From positions 436,565-500,564 of the forward strand of contig CAJNDS010002111.1 of the NCBI GenBank assembly GCA_905221605.1: a DNA stretch of 64,000 nucleotides, given 5' to 3'. Both the position numbers and the translations under genes were made by a program. This stretch comes from Symbiodinium natans (taxonomy: Eukaryota > Sar > Dinophyceae > Suessiales > Symbiodiniaceae). Below the pieces are notes generated by a model. The model saw nothing but the letters and a program-made list of their open reading frames with translations, was not told the origin of the DNA and ran no database searches. Of the stretch, positions 31,641 to 41,590 are shown piece by piece; the stretch's first letter is position 1; each line of letters begins with the position of its first letter.

Positions 31641-32104
31641 GTTCTGGCTCAACGAAACCTTGAGAAGGATCAAAGAGTTTTGATACCGTGTAAGAACTCT
31701 TACGATGCACATAAGCCCCCTAACTCCCTTAAACCTATAAGCCGCAAACCCTTGAGCCCTACCCTGCAACCTTAAACCCCGTGGTGTAATTTGCTTGATC
31801 CTTTCTTTTTGTCTTGACCTATCACCGACACTTCTAGCTCAGGTCAATACCAGAGCCTAAATCATGAGCCATTATTTCTTATAACCCCTATTTTTTACCC
31901 CATTTTAAATAAAGAGGCCCCGACATTTCCTGCTTTCGAGTGGGCCAGGTTTGGGGTTTATATAATCTTGCACTGGTACTTGGTGGTTTTCTGGGTCCGT
32001 GAGAATTTCCTTAACGTATTCTCCTTCCCTTGTGTAGTCACGATGTTAAAAGTAGATTTCTGTTGCGCTGTTAGTCTATGAGCTCCGATGGGCTTCGAGA
32101 GCAG

Positions 32105-32225
32105 AGGCGTTAACCCTAGAACCCAAAACCATAAGACCCTAAACCCTAAACCCTAGAACCCAAAACCATAAGACCCTAAGCTCATAAAGCCCCAAAAGCC
32201 CCCAAACCCACAGAACCCTGCAACT
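32105..32225. repeat. CCCTAAA-type tract, partly duplicated
   Basis: The phrase AGAACCCAAAACCATAAGAC occurs twice about 40 bp apart, interleaved with CCCTAAA units, then AAGCCCCAAAAGCCC. Confidence 0.75.
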
Positions 32226-32230
32226 CAAGC

Positions 32231-32283
32231 TTCGGGTCCCTTGGGGCAGAGGCCGCAAGGTTCAACAAGGCTTGCCCCAGCAG
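32231..32283 (+). CDS. Putative short exon
   Basis: Reads GSLGAEAARFNKACPS before GTGGTGGTGCC. Upstream is the C-strand block at 32105-32225. Compatible with a Sel1 helix. Confidence 0.35.
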
Positions 32284-33044
32284 GTGGTGGTGCCATAGTC
32301 TTCTTAGGAATCATGTTCTTTACACAAAATTGTAAGGGGAATTTTAAGATCAATTTCTTTTCTAGGGTTCAACGAACCTACAGTGTAAGTCCACAACGCA
32401 GGCGACATAGCCATCCACCAGTTCGACCTCCCGGTGTCGCCCAATTTGTGCGCTGGTGCCTTTGGCTGGCTTTTGATCAAAGCACGAAGTTGTTAGCATA
32501 GTTTCCTGTATGTCGGAAAAATCCTCTAGTCCATGTTTTCCAGGCGCGTGACTTATTCAACAGATCCAAATGGGAAGGACACCCAAAAGGGTACATATTT
32601 TTCGAAAGCCCCAGATCATGGTTGACGGAGGTTTCGCTGGGGTTAAGGGTTTACTGGAGCGTTGGTCGCGACCATCAGCGAGTCGGAGCACTTGCGCATC
32701 CCAGACAAGCCTTCGCTTCCTTGCACAGTATCCGCGCCTCGCACCATTCTTCCGGATACCCGAAGCAAGAAGCCGCCCCCAAGTCCCCGCATCGTGAACC
32801 TGTATACAAACCCCAACCTAACCCCGACGGAAAGGAGGACAGCCGCGAGTGTGTGCTCGCTGAAAACCCTGCCCATAAAGATACTACGAAGGCGTGGCCT
32901 ACCTGGAGGTCCACTTCAAGGATCTCTGGGGCTGGAGTTTGGGGGTTCCCGTGGTTCTCAGAGTCCGTAGCTTCGGATTGTTGAGGCATGTATCGGCCCG
33001 AGGGCCCCTGTGCCGCTTCTTTAGAGGTCTTAAGCTTCTTTAGG
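32284..33044. other. Intron-like DNA without a supported exon
   Basis: Several overlapping frames (up to 120 codons) are open, but none has a motif or clean splice borders. Confidence 0.3.
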
Positions 33045-33225
33045 GTTCAGGGTTTAAGGTTTGGGGTTTAGGGTTTAGGGTTTGGGAGTCTGGGAGTGAT
33101 CCTAGACCCGAAACCCTAAACCCTAAACCCTAAACCCTAAACCCTAAGCCCTAAACCCTAAACCCTAAACCCTAAACCCTAAACCCTAAACCCTACACAT
33201 CCCTACACCCTAAACCCTAAACCAG
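33045..33225. repeat. Inverted telomere-type repeat, G-strand arm then C-strand arm
   Basis: About 45 bp of TTTAGGG/TTTGGGG units, a loop of about 25 bp (GAGTCTGGGAGTGATCCTAG core), then about 110 bp of near-perfect CCCTAAA units ending at ACCAG. An RNA copy would fold into a long hairpin. Confidence 0.85.
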
Positions 33226-33300
33226 GATTCGCTCTTGTCCTGCTTGACAAACACTTCGCCCTGGCACAGCCAGCTGGCGGCAGAGGCACCCGTGAAGGGA
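33226..33300 (+). CDS. Putative exon, frame uncertain
   Basis: Acceptor AAACCAG, donor GTAGGTTTCGGG. Two frames are open across the 75 bp: one reads LVLLDKHFALAQPAGGRG, the other SPWHSQLAAEAPVKG. GC-rich, and bracketed by C-strand before and G-strand after. Confidence 0.4.
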
Positions 33301-33764
33301 GTAGGTTTCGGGTTTCGGGTTTAGGGCTTAGGGTTCGAGCCAAATCCAGACCATCCAAAATCCACTACACCGCGTCTCAAAATCTTAGGCTGTTCAGAAG
33401 CACGTCGTCTGGTTGGGATTTCGCGTAGAGCGCAAGAGGACTCCCAGCCCCCAGATTTAGTTCTCCGGATGCACACTAATGCAACGTGCGCGGAGAACCG
33501 TGCCTTTACGCGGCTTCACTGCGGAGGAGTCCTAAAGTTTTTTTCAGCCGCAAACCAGGCTGTGAGTCGCGATCCCGCGAACAGGGGAGTTTGAGAATGT
33601 CTGCTGGCTCGACGTAGATGGATTATTGACGCGGAACCCAAGAAGGACCCAAAGCCCTAATCCCGGAACCCTAATGAGAGCCCCTGAAACCTGATTCTTC
33701 TGAAGCCCTAAGGCTAAACCCGAATACCAAACCCTTAATCCTGAACCATGTCTGCATGAAGCAG

Positions 33765-33829
33765 GGCGATGCCGACGCGCAGTTGGCCTTGGCATTGCAG
33801 CTTGAGCAGTGCCCGGAGCTCAGTCGAAA
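33765..33829 (+). CDS. Putative Sel1-like exon
   Basis: Reads GDADAQLALALQLEQCPELS and ends at donor GTTAGGGC. G-D-A-x-A-Q-x-x-L-A is the start of a Sel1 unit. C-strand repeats precede (33650-33745). Confidence 0.55.
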
Positions 33830-34192
33830 GTTAGGGCCTCGTTTAGGGTGTGGGGTATATACGACCTGGAAACCTGAAGCTTCAGGGGTTCTCGGCGTAG
33901 AGTCCGGATTTAGGGGTGATTTGTCTGAGGTCTCTCAATAAGTCTCAGGGTTCATCGGGGTCTAGGGTTTAGGGATTTGGTAATAGGAACCTCGAAGAGC
34001 AGACCAGAAATTCGTATTTGTAATGTCGCACCGTGATCCCTACACCTCGACAGCCCTCGAAAGCCCTCGAAAGCCCTCTAGGGTTCAGAGCTCATTCCCC
34101 TCCGTCCCCTCGTGCGCAACTCGTCCAGAGTAGTCGACTGTCGATATGCCTAGCACCACTCGACAATTTCTCGAGCCCAAGAAGTTCCCCAG

Positions 34193-34233
34193 GCAAAGCC
34201 CCAGATGAGGAGGCCATTTGTCAAGCATACAGG
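34193..34233 (+). CDS. Short putative exon
   Basis: TTCCCCAG precedes, GTTTGGGATTTAGGG follows. Reads KAPDEEAICQAYR, compatible with the D-x-x-x-A helix start of a Sel1 unit. Confidence 0.4.
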
Positions 34234-34419
34234 GTTTGGGATTTAGGGTTTGGGGATTTAGGCCTTGGGATCTGGCGCTGGTTTGGGGTTGTAGGTTCAG
34301 AGGGTAGGGCTTTTAAGTTTAGGACGGACATTTGCCGAGCGAGGACACTTGTTCAGCTTGGGAGAATCGCTTCTGGATTCTAGAGGGACATCCTGCATCT
34401 GGAGCACGACATCCCAAAA

Positions 34420-34800
34420 CCCTAAAGCCCTAAAACCCCAAAACCCCCAAAACCCCCAAAACCCCCAAACCCCCAAAACCCCCCAAACGCCAAAACCCCA
34501 ACACCCCCCAAACACCAAAGCCCCCAAAACCCCCAAAACCCCCAAAACCCCCAAAACCCCCAAAACCCCCCAAACGCCAAACCCCCAAAGCCCCCCAAAC
34601 ACCAAAGCCCCCAAAACCAAAACCCCCAAAACCCCCAAAACCCCCAAAACCCCCAAAACCCCCAAAACCCCCAAAACCCCCAAAACCCCCCAAACCCCCA
34701 AACCCTAAACACCTTAAAACCCCAAAAAGCCCCAAAACCCCCAAAACCCCAAAACCCTAAAAACCCACCTTAAAACCCGAAAAAGCCCCCAAAACCCCCC
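34420..34800. repeat. CCCCCAAAA-type C-strand array
   Basis: About 380 bp of CCCCCAAAACCCCC units, a variant of the CCCTAAA motif, placed directly upstream of an exon. The Trp/Gly/Phe frames on the minus strand are artefacts. Confidence 0.9.
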
Positions 34801-34830
34801 AAAAAGACCCTGAAGCCCCGCCCTTGACAG

Positions 34831-34894
34831 GTCCTTCGCCCGCTCCGTGCCGCGGCCGAGAAGGGCCACCCCGAGGCGCAGGTCACCGGCCCAG
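34831..34894 (+). CDS. Sel1-like repeat exon
   Basis: Acceptor CTTGACAG, donor GTATGGTGG. Reads LRPLRAAAEKGHPEAQVTGP. A-A-E-K-G-H-P-E-A-Q is a near-consensus Sel1 inter-repeat turn. Confidence 0.65.
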
Positions 34895-34897
34895 GTA

Positions 34898-35225
34898 TGG
34901 TGGTTGAAGGGTTTGGGTTGGTTCTTTTTTGGGGGGTTTAGGGGTTTAGGGGTTTAGGGTTGTGGTTGAAGGGTTTGGGTTGGGGTTTTTTTTGGGGGTT
35001 TAGGGGTTTAGGGGTTTAGGGTTGTGGTTGAAGGGTTTGGGTTGGGGGTTTTAGGGGGTTTCGGGGTTAGGGTGTTGTGGTTGAAGGGCTCTTGTTGGGG
35101 AGTTTTGAGGGGGCTTAGGGGTTAGGGTGTTGTAGTTGAAGGGCTCTTGTTGGGGGTTTTGAGGGGGTTTAGGGGTTAGGGTGTTGTGGTTGAAGGGCTC
35201 TTGTTGGCGGGTTTTGAGGGGTTTA
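34898..35225. repeat. Tandem repeat of about 54-65 bp with TTTAGGG cores
   Basis: Six units, each starting GTGGTTGAAGGG (about 34898, 34963, 35024, 35077, 35131, 35185) and containing TTTTGGGGGGTTTAGGGG. Begins right after the GTATGG donor. Confidence 0.85.
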
Positions 35226-35705
35226 GGGTTTAGGCTCTTTCTGGGGCTTCGGGGTTTAGGGTTTTTTCTTGGGTTCAGGGTGTCGGGTTTAGGGATTTAG
35301 GGTTATGGGATTTGTGGGTTTCGGGTTTTAGGGGTTTTGGGGTTTAGGGGTTTAGGTGTTTCGGGGTTCAGGTGTTTGAGTTTAGGGTTTTAGGGGTGTA
35401 CGGGTGAAGGTTGAAGGCTTCAGTAGGGTTTGGGGATGGTTTCAAGGGTTTTGGGCTCTCATTGTTGAGAGCTTGCTGCGAATCCGGGTCGAGGGTTCTG
35501 CACTTTACGACAGAATGAGACCGTCCGCAAACCCTCCTGCTCCTAACCCCTAACCCAACACTCGGGGAATCAGGCGTCCGAGCAGCCTAAGCAACACTAC
35601 TCCCTTCCCCTATAGGGCCCTTACCTATTATTTAACTCCCCCTTAAAAACCAGAGACCTCACGGGTAGCAAAAAACAGATGCCCGCTTGGGGGGTTAAGT
35701 GATTA

Positions 35706-35785
35706 CTGCCCTGAACCCTAAACCCTAAACCCTAAACCCTAAATCCTAAACCCTAAACCCTAAACCCTAAACCCCAAACCCGAAG
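35706..35785. repeat. CCCTAAA tract before an exon
   Basis: Eleven near-perfect units, ending 10 bp before an acceptor. Confidence 0.9.
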
Positions 35786-35794
35786 CTTGGACAG

Positions 35795-35868
35795 GCCCGC
35801 CTGGGCTTCCGCCTTCAGGGCGACGAGGCAACCCGATGGCTCCACGACGCGGCTGGTGGCCCAGCTGG
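35795..35868 (+). CDS. Sel1-like repeat exon
   Basis: Acceptor GCTTGGACAG. Reads ARLGFRLQGDEATRWLHDAA, matching A-x-L-G then A-x-x-W-L-x-x-A-A of the repeat, although the G-x-G-V-x-x-D loop is short. A GT donor lies at 35869 (GTGCTG), with TTTAGGG units at 35890-35925. Confidence 0.6.
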
Positions 35869-36912
35869 GTGCTGTTGCACTCCTACTCTTGGGGTTTAGG
35901 ATTTAGGGTTTAGGGTTTAGGGTGATTATACCAGTATAGGATGAAATGACTATATTAGGGTTGCACTCTACTCTTGGGCTTCAAGTTGGGGTCTGGGACT
36001 TAGGGTTAGTAAACCATTCTGTTATGATATGATTTATCTTCGGGTTTAGTTTGCTCTTTGGGATGTAGGACTTCCCAGTGTAGGGCAGAGATCCAAAGAC
36101 TGTCAAGCCTGCAAGTCCAACGTCCGGTCCTCCTTGTAGGGATATCCCCAAACACCCTAAACCCCAAAACCCTAAACTGTAGAGGGGGTTCAGGCTCGGG
36201 CCGGCTAGGGCCGGCTCCAGGGTTCCCGCAACTGGATGCCATACGCTTGTCAAGCAAAGAGTGCTGTCAGGTTCTGGGGTAAAGCCATGCACTTTGTTTT
36301 GATGTTTGGTGTTCTAAGACGTTGGGTAGTGAAGGGACGGCACGTCTGTGTGAGCCTCACCGTGGCCGCACCATCGTGTAAGGGGCGGGTCGTTGGGTCA
36401 CGTTTTGTCTTGACCTCCCCAGCCAATACTCATGATGCGTACTCCTCTGGCCTCTCTACGCCCACGCCTTTGCATCTGATGTTCATCATCTTGCTAGCTC
36501 GCTGGTACCCTTTCGCTCTTTGTTGGTTCTAGGTTCCCTGATAAAGTAACAACCCCAAAAAGGGCACTCTTTCTGTAATATGGTTTCTGGACTACCAAAT
36601 CATGTGTAATGCCCCACTACTAGCCTCGGTCGCCGTCGGCATGGGTATTTCTGTATTTCGCACAGCTTCTATTCTTCACAGTTTTTGGAAAACCCCTCGT
36701 ATCATGTCAATTGTGCAGTAGCTCAAGGACCCCCTAAACCCTAGACCCTAAACTCTAAACCCTAAATCCGAAACCTTAAACCCCAAACCCCAAACTCCAA
36801 ACCCTAACCTTAAACCCTAAACCCTAAACCCGAAACTTTAAACCCCAAACCCCAAACTCCAAACCCTAACCTTAAACCCTAAACCCTAAACCCAAACCTT
36901 CCTAACCCGAAG
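35869..36912. other. Intron-like DNA
   Basis: G-strand words at its 5' end and a duplicated C-strand block at 36735-36900 at its 3' end, in which a unit of about 66 bp (CCGAAACCTTAAACCCCAAA) is repeated. No exon seen between. Confidence 0.5.
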
Positions 36913-36995
36913 CATCGAGGCCCTCCAGGGTCACCGCGGTGGCCAGCGGGCCCTCGCCGAGCGCCTCCTCCGCAGTGGCAACCAGGCCCAGGGGG
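36913..36995 (+). CDS. Putative Sel1-like exon
   Basis: Reads IEALQGHRGGQRALAERLLR followed by SGNQAQ. G-H-x-x-G-Q-x-A-L-A-x-x-L resembles the Sel1 turn and first helix. C-strand before, G-strand after (37018-37110). Confidence 0.5.
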
Positions 36996-37017
36996 GGTTG
37001 AGGGCTTTGAGGGCTGA

Positions 37018-37110
37018 GGTGTAGGGTTTAGGGTTTAGGGTTTAGGGCTTAGGGTTTAGGGCTTAGGGTTTAGGGCGGTTTAGGGTTTAGGGTTTCGGGT
37101 TTCAGGGTTT
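37018..37110. repeat. TTTAGGG tract after an exon
   Basis: G-strand units with GGGCTTAGGG and TTTCGGG variants. Confidence 0.85.
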
Positions 37111-37502
37111 CGGGAATCCTAGGCCCAAAGCCCGAAGCCCCGAACCCCATACCCTAAACCGGACTTGATGAAAGTTGGGGGGGGGGGGTGTAAGGTCCAG
37201 ATCTTGCGACACGTTTTGTTTTTCGCTTGGCATGCTGTTATCCTTGGCATCGGCCTCAAGAATGGACCCCAAATTGGCTCAGGGTTTAGGGTTTAGGGTT
37301 TAAGGTGTAGCTCATGAGCAGCCAGGGCTAAAGCGTTGAAAGCAGTCCCTAAACAACCCGTGCCAAAAACCCATAAAAGACTCGAGAACCCTGAGCCCTA
37401 AACCGTGAGCCCTCAACCCCAAACCCCAAGTCCTGGACCCCAAATCCCGAACCCTAAGCCCCCAACCCTGAAAGCCCACCGAAACTCCCGCTGCCACCCG
37501 AG

Positions 37503-37560
37503 AGGCGGAAGCGCAAAAGTGGCTGCGACGAGCGGCCGAAGAGGCGCTGAGGGGTCATGG
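37503..37560 (+). CDS. Sel1-like repeat exon
   Basis: Acceptor CACCCGAG, donor GTTCGTGC. Reads AEAQKWLRRAAEEALRGHG, a near-consensus second helix (A-x-K-W-x-x-x-A-A-E). C-strand repeats at 37380-37470 precede it. Confidence 0.6.
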
Positions 37561-38565
37561 GTTCGTGCTTCAGGAGTTTGAAGGGGTTTAAAGGAGGGTT
37601 CAGGGTTTAGGGTGTAAGGGCTCTAAAGAGGGTTGTTTGGGGGTTTAGAGGGGGCTTAAGCGCTTTAGGGTTTCAGGGTTGTTTGGGTTCATTTTTTTGT
37701 TTTTTGTTTGCAAAGGTGTGGCTCGGGCCTGTTAAAACAACCCTTCCGCCGGGTTGTTTTTTGCCGGGGCGGAAGGGGAGGGGGGGGGGGTTGAGGGAAA
37801 CCCGGGGGGTTTTGGACTTCTGGAGTTCCCGCCCCCTTGGGGGAGGCTTTGGGGGTTTAAACGGTTTCGGGGGTTTAGGTCCAGGTCTCCGTGCAGGTTG
37901 GTTGAACTTTTGGGGGTGCGAGGTTTAGGGTTCAGGGATCAGGGTTTAGTGGGTTTAGAAGGTTCATGGGTTGGGTGTTTTTGGGCCTGGTAGAACATTC
38001 TCCCCATGCCCTTAGCTCATATTCACACATCAGTGAACCTTGAAGCCGAAGATGCTGGTTAGCTATTACTTGATGGTGAGCCCCCAAAGGCTCTGCACCT
38101 AACATCAACGTAGTGCCGGGCGCGATGTTTTTAGGACGAGCTTGAAGCGATTCAGCTGCTGGTGACCTGCCTTGCCGCTGGACTGGGAAGCTCTCAACGT
38201 TTCCTCTTGTGTTGATGAATTTTCCCAAAGTTTGGGCAGTCGGTTTGGGGATTACAGCTTAGGGGTCCCGACAGGCTGCGCTTCACAAAAGCTACGTGCA
38301 GGATCCCCGTACAGAATAAGTACCCTCTTCACGCCCGCGCTTTAAGGTTTAGTCGAGCTTGCATCGAAGCAAGCCTAATGGTCAGTTCGCCCAGTGAGGG
38401 TCTCTTGGAAGGTGCCACCAAAAGCCCAGAGACCCGCAGGGGCTTAAAGGCCCGAGGTTCTATGAACCTTCCGAACCCTAGAAGCCTTGTAATGCCTACA
38501 AGGCCTATAATTATAAGCGCTCTAGACCCCAAATAGCCAAGATCCCCTCAACCCGACACCCTCAG
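37561..38565. other. Intron-like DNA, no supported exon
   Basis: G-strand words at the 5' end (37585-37680, 37840-37945), unassigned sequence, then C-rich words before 38560. Confidence 0.45.
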
Positions 38566-38620
38566 CATCGTGGGCCGAGGCTACAGGACGTGGCGGGGTG
38601 GGCCGCGACGTGGATGAGGC
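38566..38620 (+). CDS. Sel1-like repeat exon
   Basis: Acceptor CACCCTCAG, donor GTGATTTTCAGGG. Reads ASWAEATGRGGVGRDVDEA. G-R-G-x-V-x-x-D-x-x-x-A is the core Sel1 signature. Confidence 0.65.
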
Positions 38621-38666
38621 GTGATTTTCAGGGTTGTGGTTTCTGACGGGCTTGCATTTTTATTAG

Positions 38667-38736
38667 ACCCACGTGGGTGCGAGGCGCTCCGCTGGACGGA
38701 GCGTGGTGCCAAGCTCGGTTCGGCGACTCGGCTTCT
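38667..38736 (+). CDS. Sel1-like repeat exon
   Basis: After TTTTTATTAG one frame reads CEALRWTERGAKLGSATRLL, the expected continuation (A-L-R-W-x-x-x-G-A-x-x-G-S-A) of the previous exon's unit. The phase does not join simply to its neighbours by the sites I chose, so a border is misplaced. Confidence 0.5.
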
Positions 38737-38889
38737 GTGATGGGTTTTGGAGGTTTAGCGTTTTCAGGGTTTGCGGCTTGTGTTTTGAGCTCCTCGGGCG
38801 GGTTTGGGCCTGAAACCTTTCAGAACCGCACCTCTCTTTCCACTCCGTCCCGGTTAGGGTATTCTAGGCCCGTGGCCCCGAATCTTGAG

Positions 38890-38958
38890 ATCCAGGCGAA
38901 GCTGCAGCACATGCTGGCGATGCACTTGCTGGCTGGCGAGGGCTGCGCACGTGACGAG
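38890..38958 (+). CDS. Sel1-like repeat exon, joins in phase to the next
   Basis: Starts IQ then AKLQHMLAMHLLAGEGCARD and ends in GAG before a GC-type donor GCAAGCCC. A-x-L-x-x-M-L-A-x-x-L-L-A-G-E-G-C-A-R-D-E is a full helix A and loop of a Sel1 unit. It ends in phase 0. Confidence 0.65.
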
Positions 38959-39391
38959 GCAAGCCCTGATAAAAAAGAACTCTTTTTCCTGAAGTCGCTG
39001 ATGTTTTGTAGTGCTGGGTTCACACCTCCCGAAACCCCGAGCCCCAAATGTCTTGGGCGCTGACTCATGGCACCAAGGGGATACGGCAATGCGTATCATG
39101 TCCAGCTTTGGGGGCTCGGCTATTCGGTGCGTGGGCGCGTGCATGGTGGGACGTTCCTTCTTAAGTCCGGGCCCCTTGTCATTGTCTGTAAGTCACATAA
39201 CTCTAGTTAAGCCTATTCGCTGGATTTCCTCCCCTTTAGGACCTCCTTGAGTTGGCGGTCTTGCGCCGGAGTGTAGCTACCTCTTGCTGGGTGGGGGGGC
39301 CTCAATTGACCTGGGTGAAGCAAGCACTGTACCGCTGTCCCCAAGCTGGTCCTTTAAGCAGTCGCCTTCGGACTGAAGCAAATCCTAGCCC

Positions 39392-39487
39392 TTGGTATGT
39401 TCCCCCTTATACGTAGCAGTCCTTAATACGGATTATAGTACTGTAATCCCTATCAGGGGCTGTTAGCATAAAGGGGGACATCCCAAC
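39392..39487. mobile_element. Short inverted-repeat element, family A, copy 2
   Basis: Begins TTGGTATGTTCCCCCTTATA and ends AAAGGGGGACATCCCAAC, flanked by CCTAGCCC on both sides (39384-39391 and 39488-39495). It sits inside the intron between two Sel1-like exons, about 30 bp before the acceptor. Confidence 0.75.
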
Positions 39488-39516
39488 CCTAGCCCCCTAA
39501 GCGTATCTTCTCAAAG

Positions 39517-39605
39517 GAGGCTGGGCTGCGCTGGCTCGGCGCCTCGGCGGCGGCGGGGTACGCGCCGGCCGAGAACAACCTGGGCGTGGTCTTGGCGAAA
39601 GGCGG
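39517..39605 (+). CDS. Sel1-like repeat exon
   Basis: Acceptor TCTCAAAG, phase 0 start. Reads EAGLRWLGASAAAGYAPAEN then NLGVVLAKGG, completing the previous exon's unit and beginning the next (N-L-G-V-x-x-x-x-G-G). Donor GTGTCGGG. The reading across 38958/39517 is a textbook Sel1 repeat. Confidence 0.7.
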
Positions 39606-40210
39606 GTGTCGGGTTGCGGGGTTTTGGTATGACAGGGCTTGTTTGGCTGTTTAAAAAGGGCTTGGGGGAGTTTAGTGAAATTCAACAAGCCCTCCGAATT
39701 TGGGGGGGTACCTTCAGCACTCGTACCTCGGGGCAAGCAATGCTGGGAGCGAACCCTGCGGCCGTACTCATGGCCCACAGCCCTCAAACCGAAACAGGAA
39801 AATCAGTCCGGTAATGTTTCCGGCAATTATTTCGCCTTGCCTTCCAGATGAGCTTACGTCCCAGACCAGAGTCGTTGGGTACTGGACCATGGTATCAAAG
39901 CCGCTCTTGCCACTTGCCGGAGAAGGTTTGGCTTCGGGTGGCAGCTCACAGCCTCGGGACATCAATGGCCTTGATGGGTTCAAGCATGCACAGACGTATG
40001 GTGTTGTTATAGTACTCGATTCGTAGATTCATATATTAGTATACTAACCTATTCTTATATTGTTCCATTAGAACTGTTCCCTGATGATGAATGGTCCAGA
40101 GGCACAAGAAAGCAACAACTAGCTTGCTAGAGGGTGACCCCGGGCGAAGATCCAGAAACTGCTTACACTGTAGGGTTTAGGGTTTAGTCAGTGCGCCTCC
40201 AAAACAAAAG

Positions 40211-40307
40211 CACATCCCTCCCCGGCCCCTTGCGGGAGCCAGGTCTGGTTGGGCAGCCGGCGACCACCAAGGCGAAGAGCCACTTCCAGGCCAGGATCCT
40301 GCTTGGG
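40211..40307 (+). CDS. Sel1-like exon with GTTTAGGG donor
   Basis: Using acceptor AACAAAAG the phase matches the previous exon and the frame stays open through a Pro/Gly-rich linker to KAKSHFQARILLG, ending exactly before GTTTAGGGTTCAGGG. The linker is unusual for a Sel1 repeat. Confidence 0.5.
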
Positions 40308-40620
40308 GTTTAGGGTTCAGGGTTTAGAGTCTAGGGTTTAGGGTTGGGGTTTAGGGTTGAGGGTTGAGGGGTGAGGGGTGAGGGGTTGAGGGTTTAGGGT
40401 TCAGGGTTGAGGGTTGAGGGGTTGAGGGTTGAGGGTTTAGGGTTTAGGGTTTGGGGTTTAGGGTTGAGGGTTGAGGTTTTGTGGGTCAGGGTTTAGGGTC
40501 TCGGTTTTAGGGTTTGGGGTTTAGGGCTTAGGGTTTGGGGTTTAGGGTTTGGGGTTGAGGGTTCGGGGTTTAGGGTTGAGGGTTTAGGGTCTAGGTTTGG
40601 GTTCGGCGTTTCGGGTTTTT
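40308..40620. repeat. Long TTTAGGG/TTGAGGG G-strand tract starting at a splice donor
   Basis: About 310 bp of G-strand units (TTTAGGG, TTGAGGG, TTTGGGG, TTCAGGG). Confidence 0.9.
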
Positions 40621-40839
40621 CTGGTAGGGGGGCCAACAGAGGGAACCATCATGTAGATTTTAAGGATTCAGGTTTGGGCTCCAATTCGGACGCGCTATGT
40701 GGTGAGTTCTCAAAAGTATGGTTTTTTAAATACGCGGGGCCGCCATACAATAGGGACCCCAACAAGGGACCCTACTCTCGAGAAATCACCGTGTGATCGC
40801 AGCACAGCAGGGTTCCTTGCTTCAAAGTCCTTCCGGCAG

Positions 40840-40905
40840 GCGGCGGCCGCCAAGGGGGACGAGAAAGCCAAGCGGAACCTGGAGGCACCTTCATTCTACC
40901 AATAA
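40840..40905 (+). CDS. Probable last Sel1-like exon
   Basis: Acceptor TCCGGCAG, phase 0. Reads AAAAKGDEKAKRNLE then APSFYQ and TAA. The A-A-x-x-G-D-x-x-A-x-x-N-L start of a unit joins in phase after LLG of the previous exon. A GC donor (GCACCT) before the last six codons would extend the gene instead. Confidence 0.55.
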   Translation, partial: AAAAKGDEKAKRNLEAPSFYQ

Positions 40906-41480
40906 AACATAAATACTCCAGTAATTTGACAAAATGATGTAATAACAAAAAATATGAAAAGAATATCACGTTCAGAGTAGATAAAATCAATCAAATAATC
41001 TAAAATGCAACATCAATATGAAAAGTCGTGTTCCAAGACATGAATAACTATCATAACATTGGAATATATGAATATCATCACATGATATTCAATAGCACAC
41101 GGTTTCATATCTAAGAGTATCAGAATATAAATCAATATCATAAGAATAGGCTGATATATAGCAGAATAAGTAAACATAATTTCAATTAGAATAGTTTGAC
41201 CATCCAAGAATAGCATGTATTCAACGTAAGACATGAGAAAATGCAAAAACGGTAATATCAAAAAGTAGTAATATTAACACCAAGAACACATTAAAACATA
41301 TAGTTATGTAGAAACATGACATTCTAGTCACATATTAAATATAGTATAGTCGTTTTGCAATGTAGTATTATAACAATATAAGAATATTAAGAGTAATAAA
41401 ATAGAAATAGAAGTAGAAATAGAAATAGAAATAATAACAAGAACAATAAGAAACATAATAGTCATCATACTAATAAAAGT
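40906..41480. other. AT-rich island
   Basis: About 575 bp with a strikingly lower GC content than all neighbours. It is rich in AATATCAT-like words and ends in a GAAATA/GAAGTA repeat (about 41400-41440). The minus strand has an 82-codon hydrophobic frame without a recognisable family. It may be a decayed ATC/ATA microsatellite, an AT-rich 3' region, or organelle-derived DNA. Confidence 0.6.
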
Positions 41481-41505
41481 TTCTGTTTTTGAATAGAGGA
41501 TTCAG

Positions 41506-41590
41506 GGGTCCGAGGGGACCTCGCCTGGAAGCGGTCGCATTCGAGCATTGCCGCACGTGCGAGGGGCGTAGCGGCTGCAATTCGAAACAT
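41506..41590 (+). CDS. Putative exon with clustered cysteines
   Basis: After AGAGGATTCAG the frame reads LEAVAFEHCRTCEGRSGCNS and ends before GTTGGTTTAGGG. The C-x-x-C and later Cys could be a small metal-binding loop. If a GC donor in the previous exon is used this would be the next exon of the Sel1-type gene. Confidence 0.45.

Larger units (their letters stand above)
27438..40905 (+). other. Extent of a probable Sel1-like repeat protein gene
   Basis: At least fourteen short plus-strand segments between 27.4 and 40.9 kb carry pieces of the Sel1-like repeat consensus (A-x-x-x-L-G-x-x-Y-x-x-G-x-G-V-x-x-D-x-x-x-A-x-x-W-x-x-x-A-A-x-x-G). Sel1 proteins are alpha-solenoid scaffolds for protein binding. 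Exons at 38890, 39517, 40211 and 40840 join in phase by plausible splice sites into one uninterrupted reading. Earlier exons cannot all be joined by eye, so exons are missing or borders are slightly wrong. The frame ends at TAA 40903-40905 unless a GC donor before it is used. Introns of 0.1-2 kb are made mostly of telomere-type repeats. Confidence 0.55.

Noticed and set aside
34297-34744. GFWGFWG-type frames on the minus strand and PKTPKTP on the plus strand
   Set aside because: Generated by the CCCCCAAAA array.
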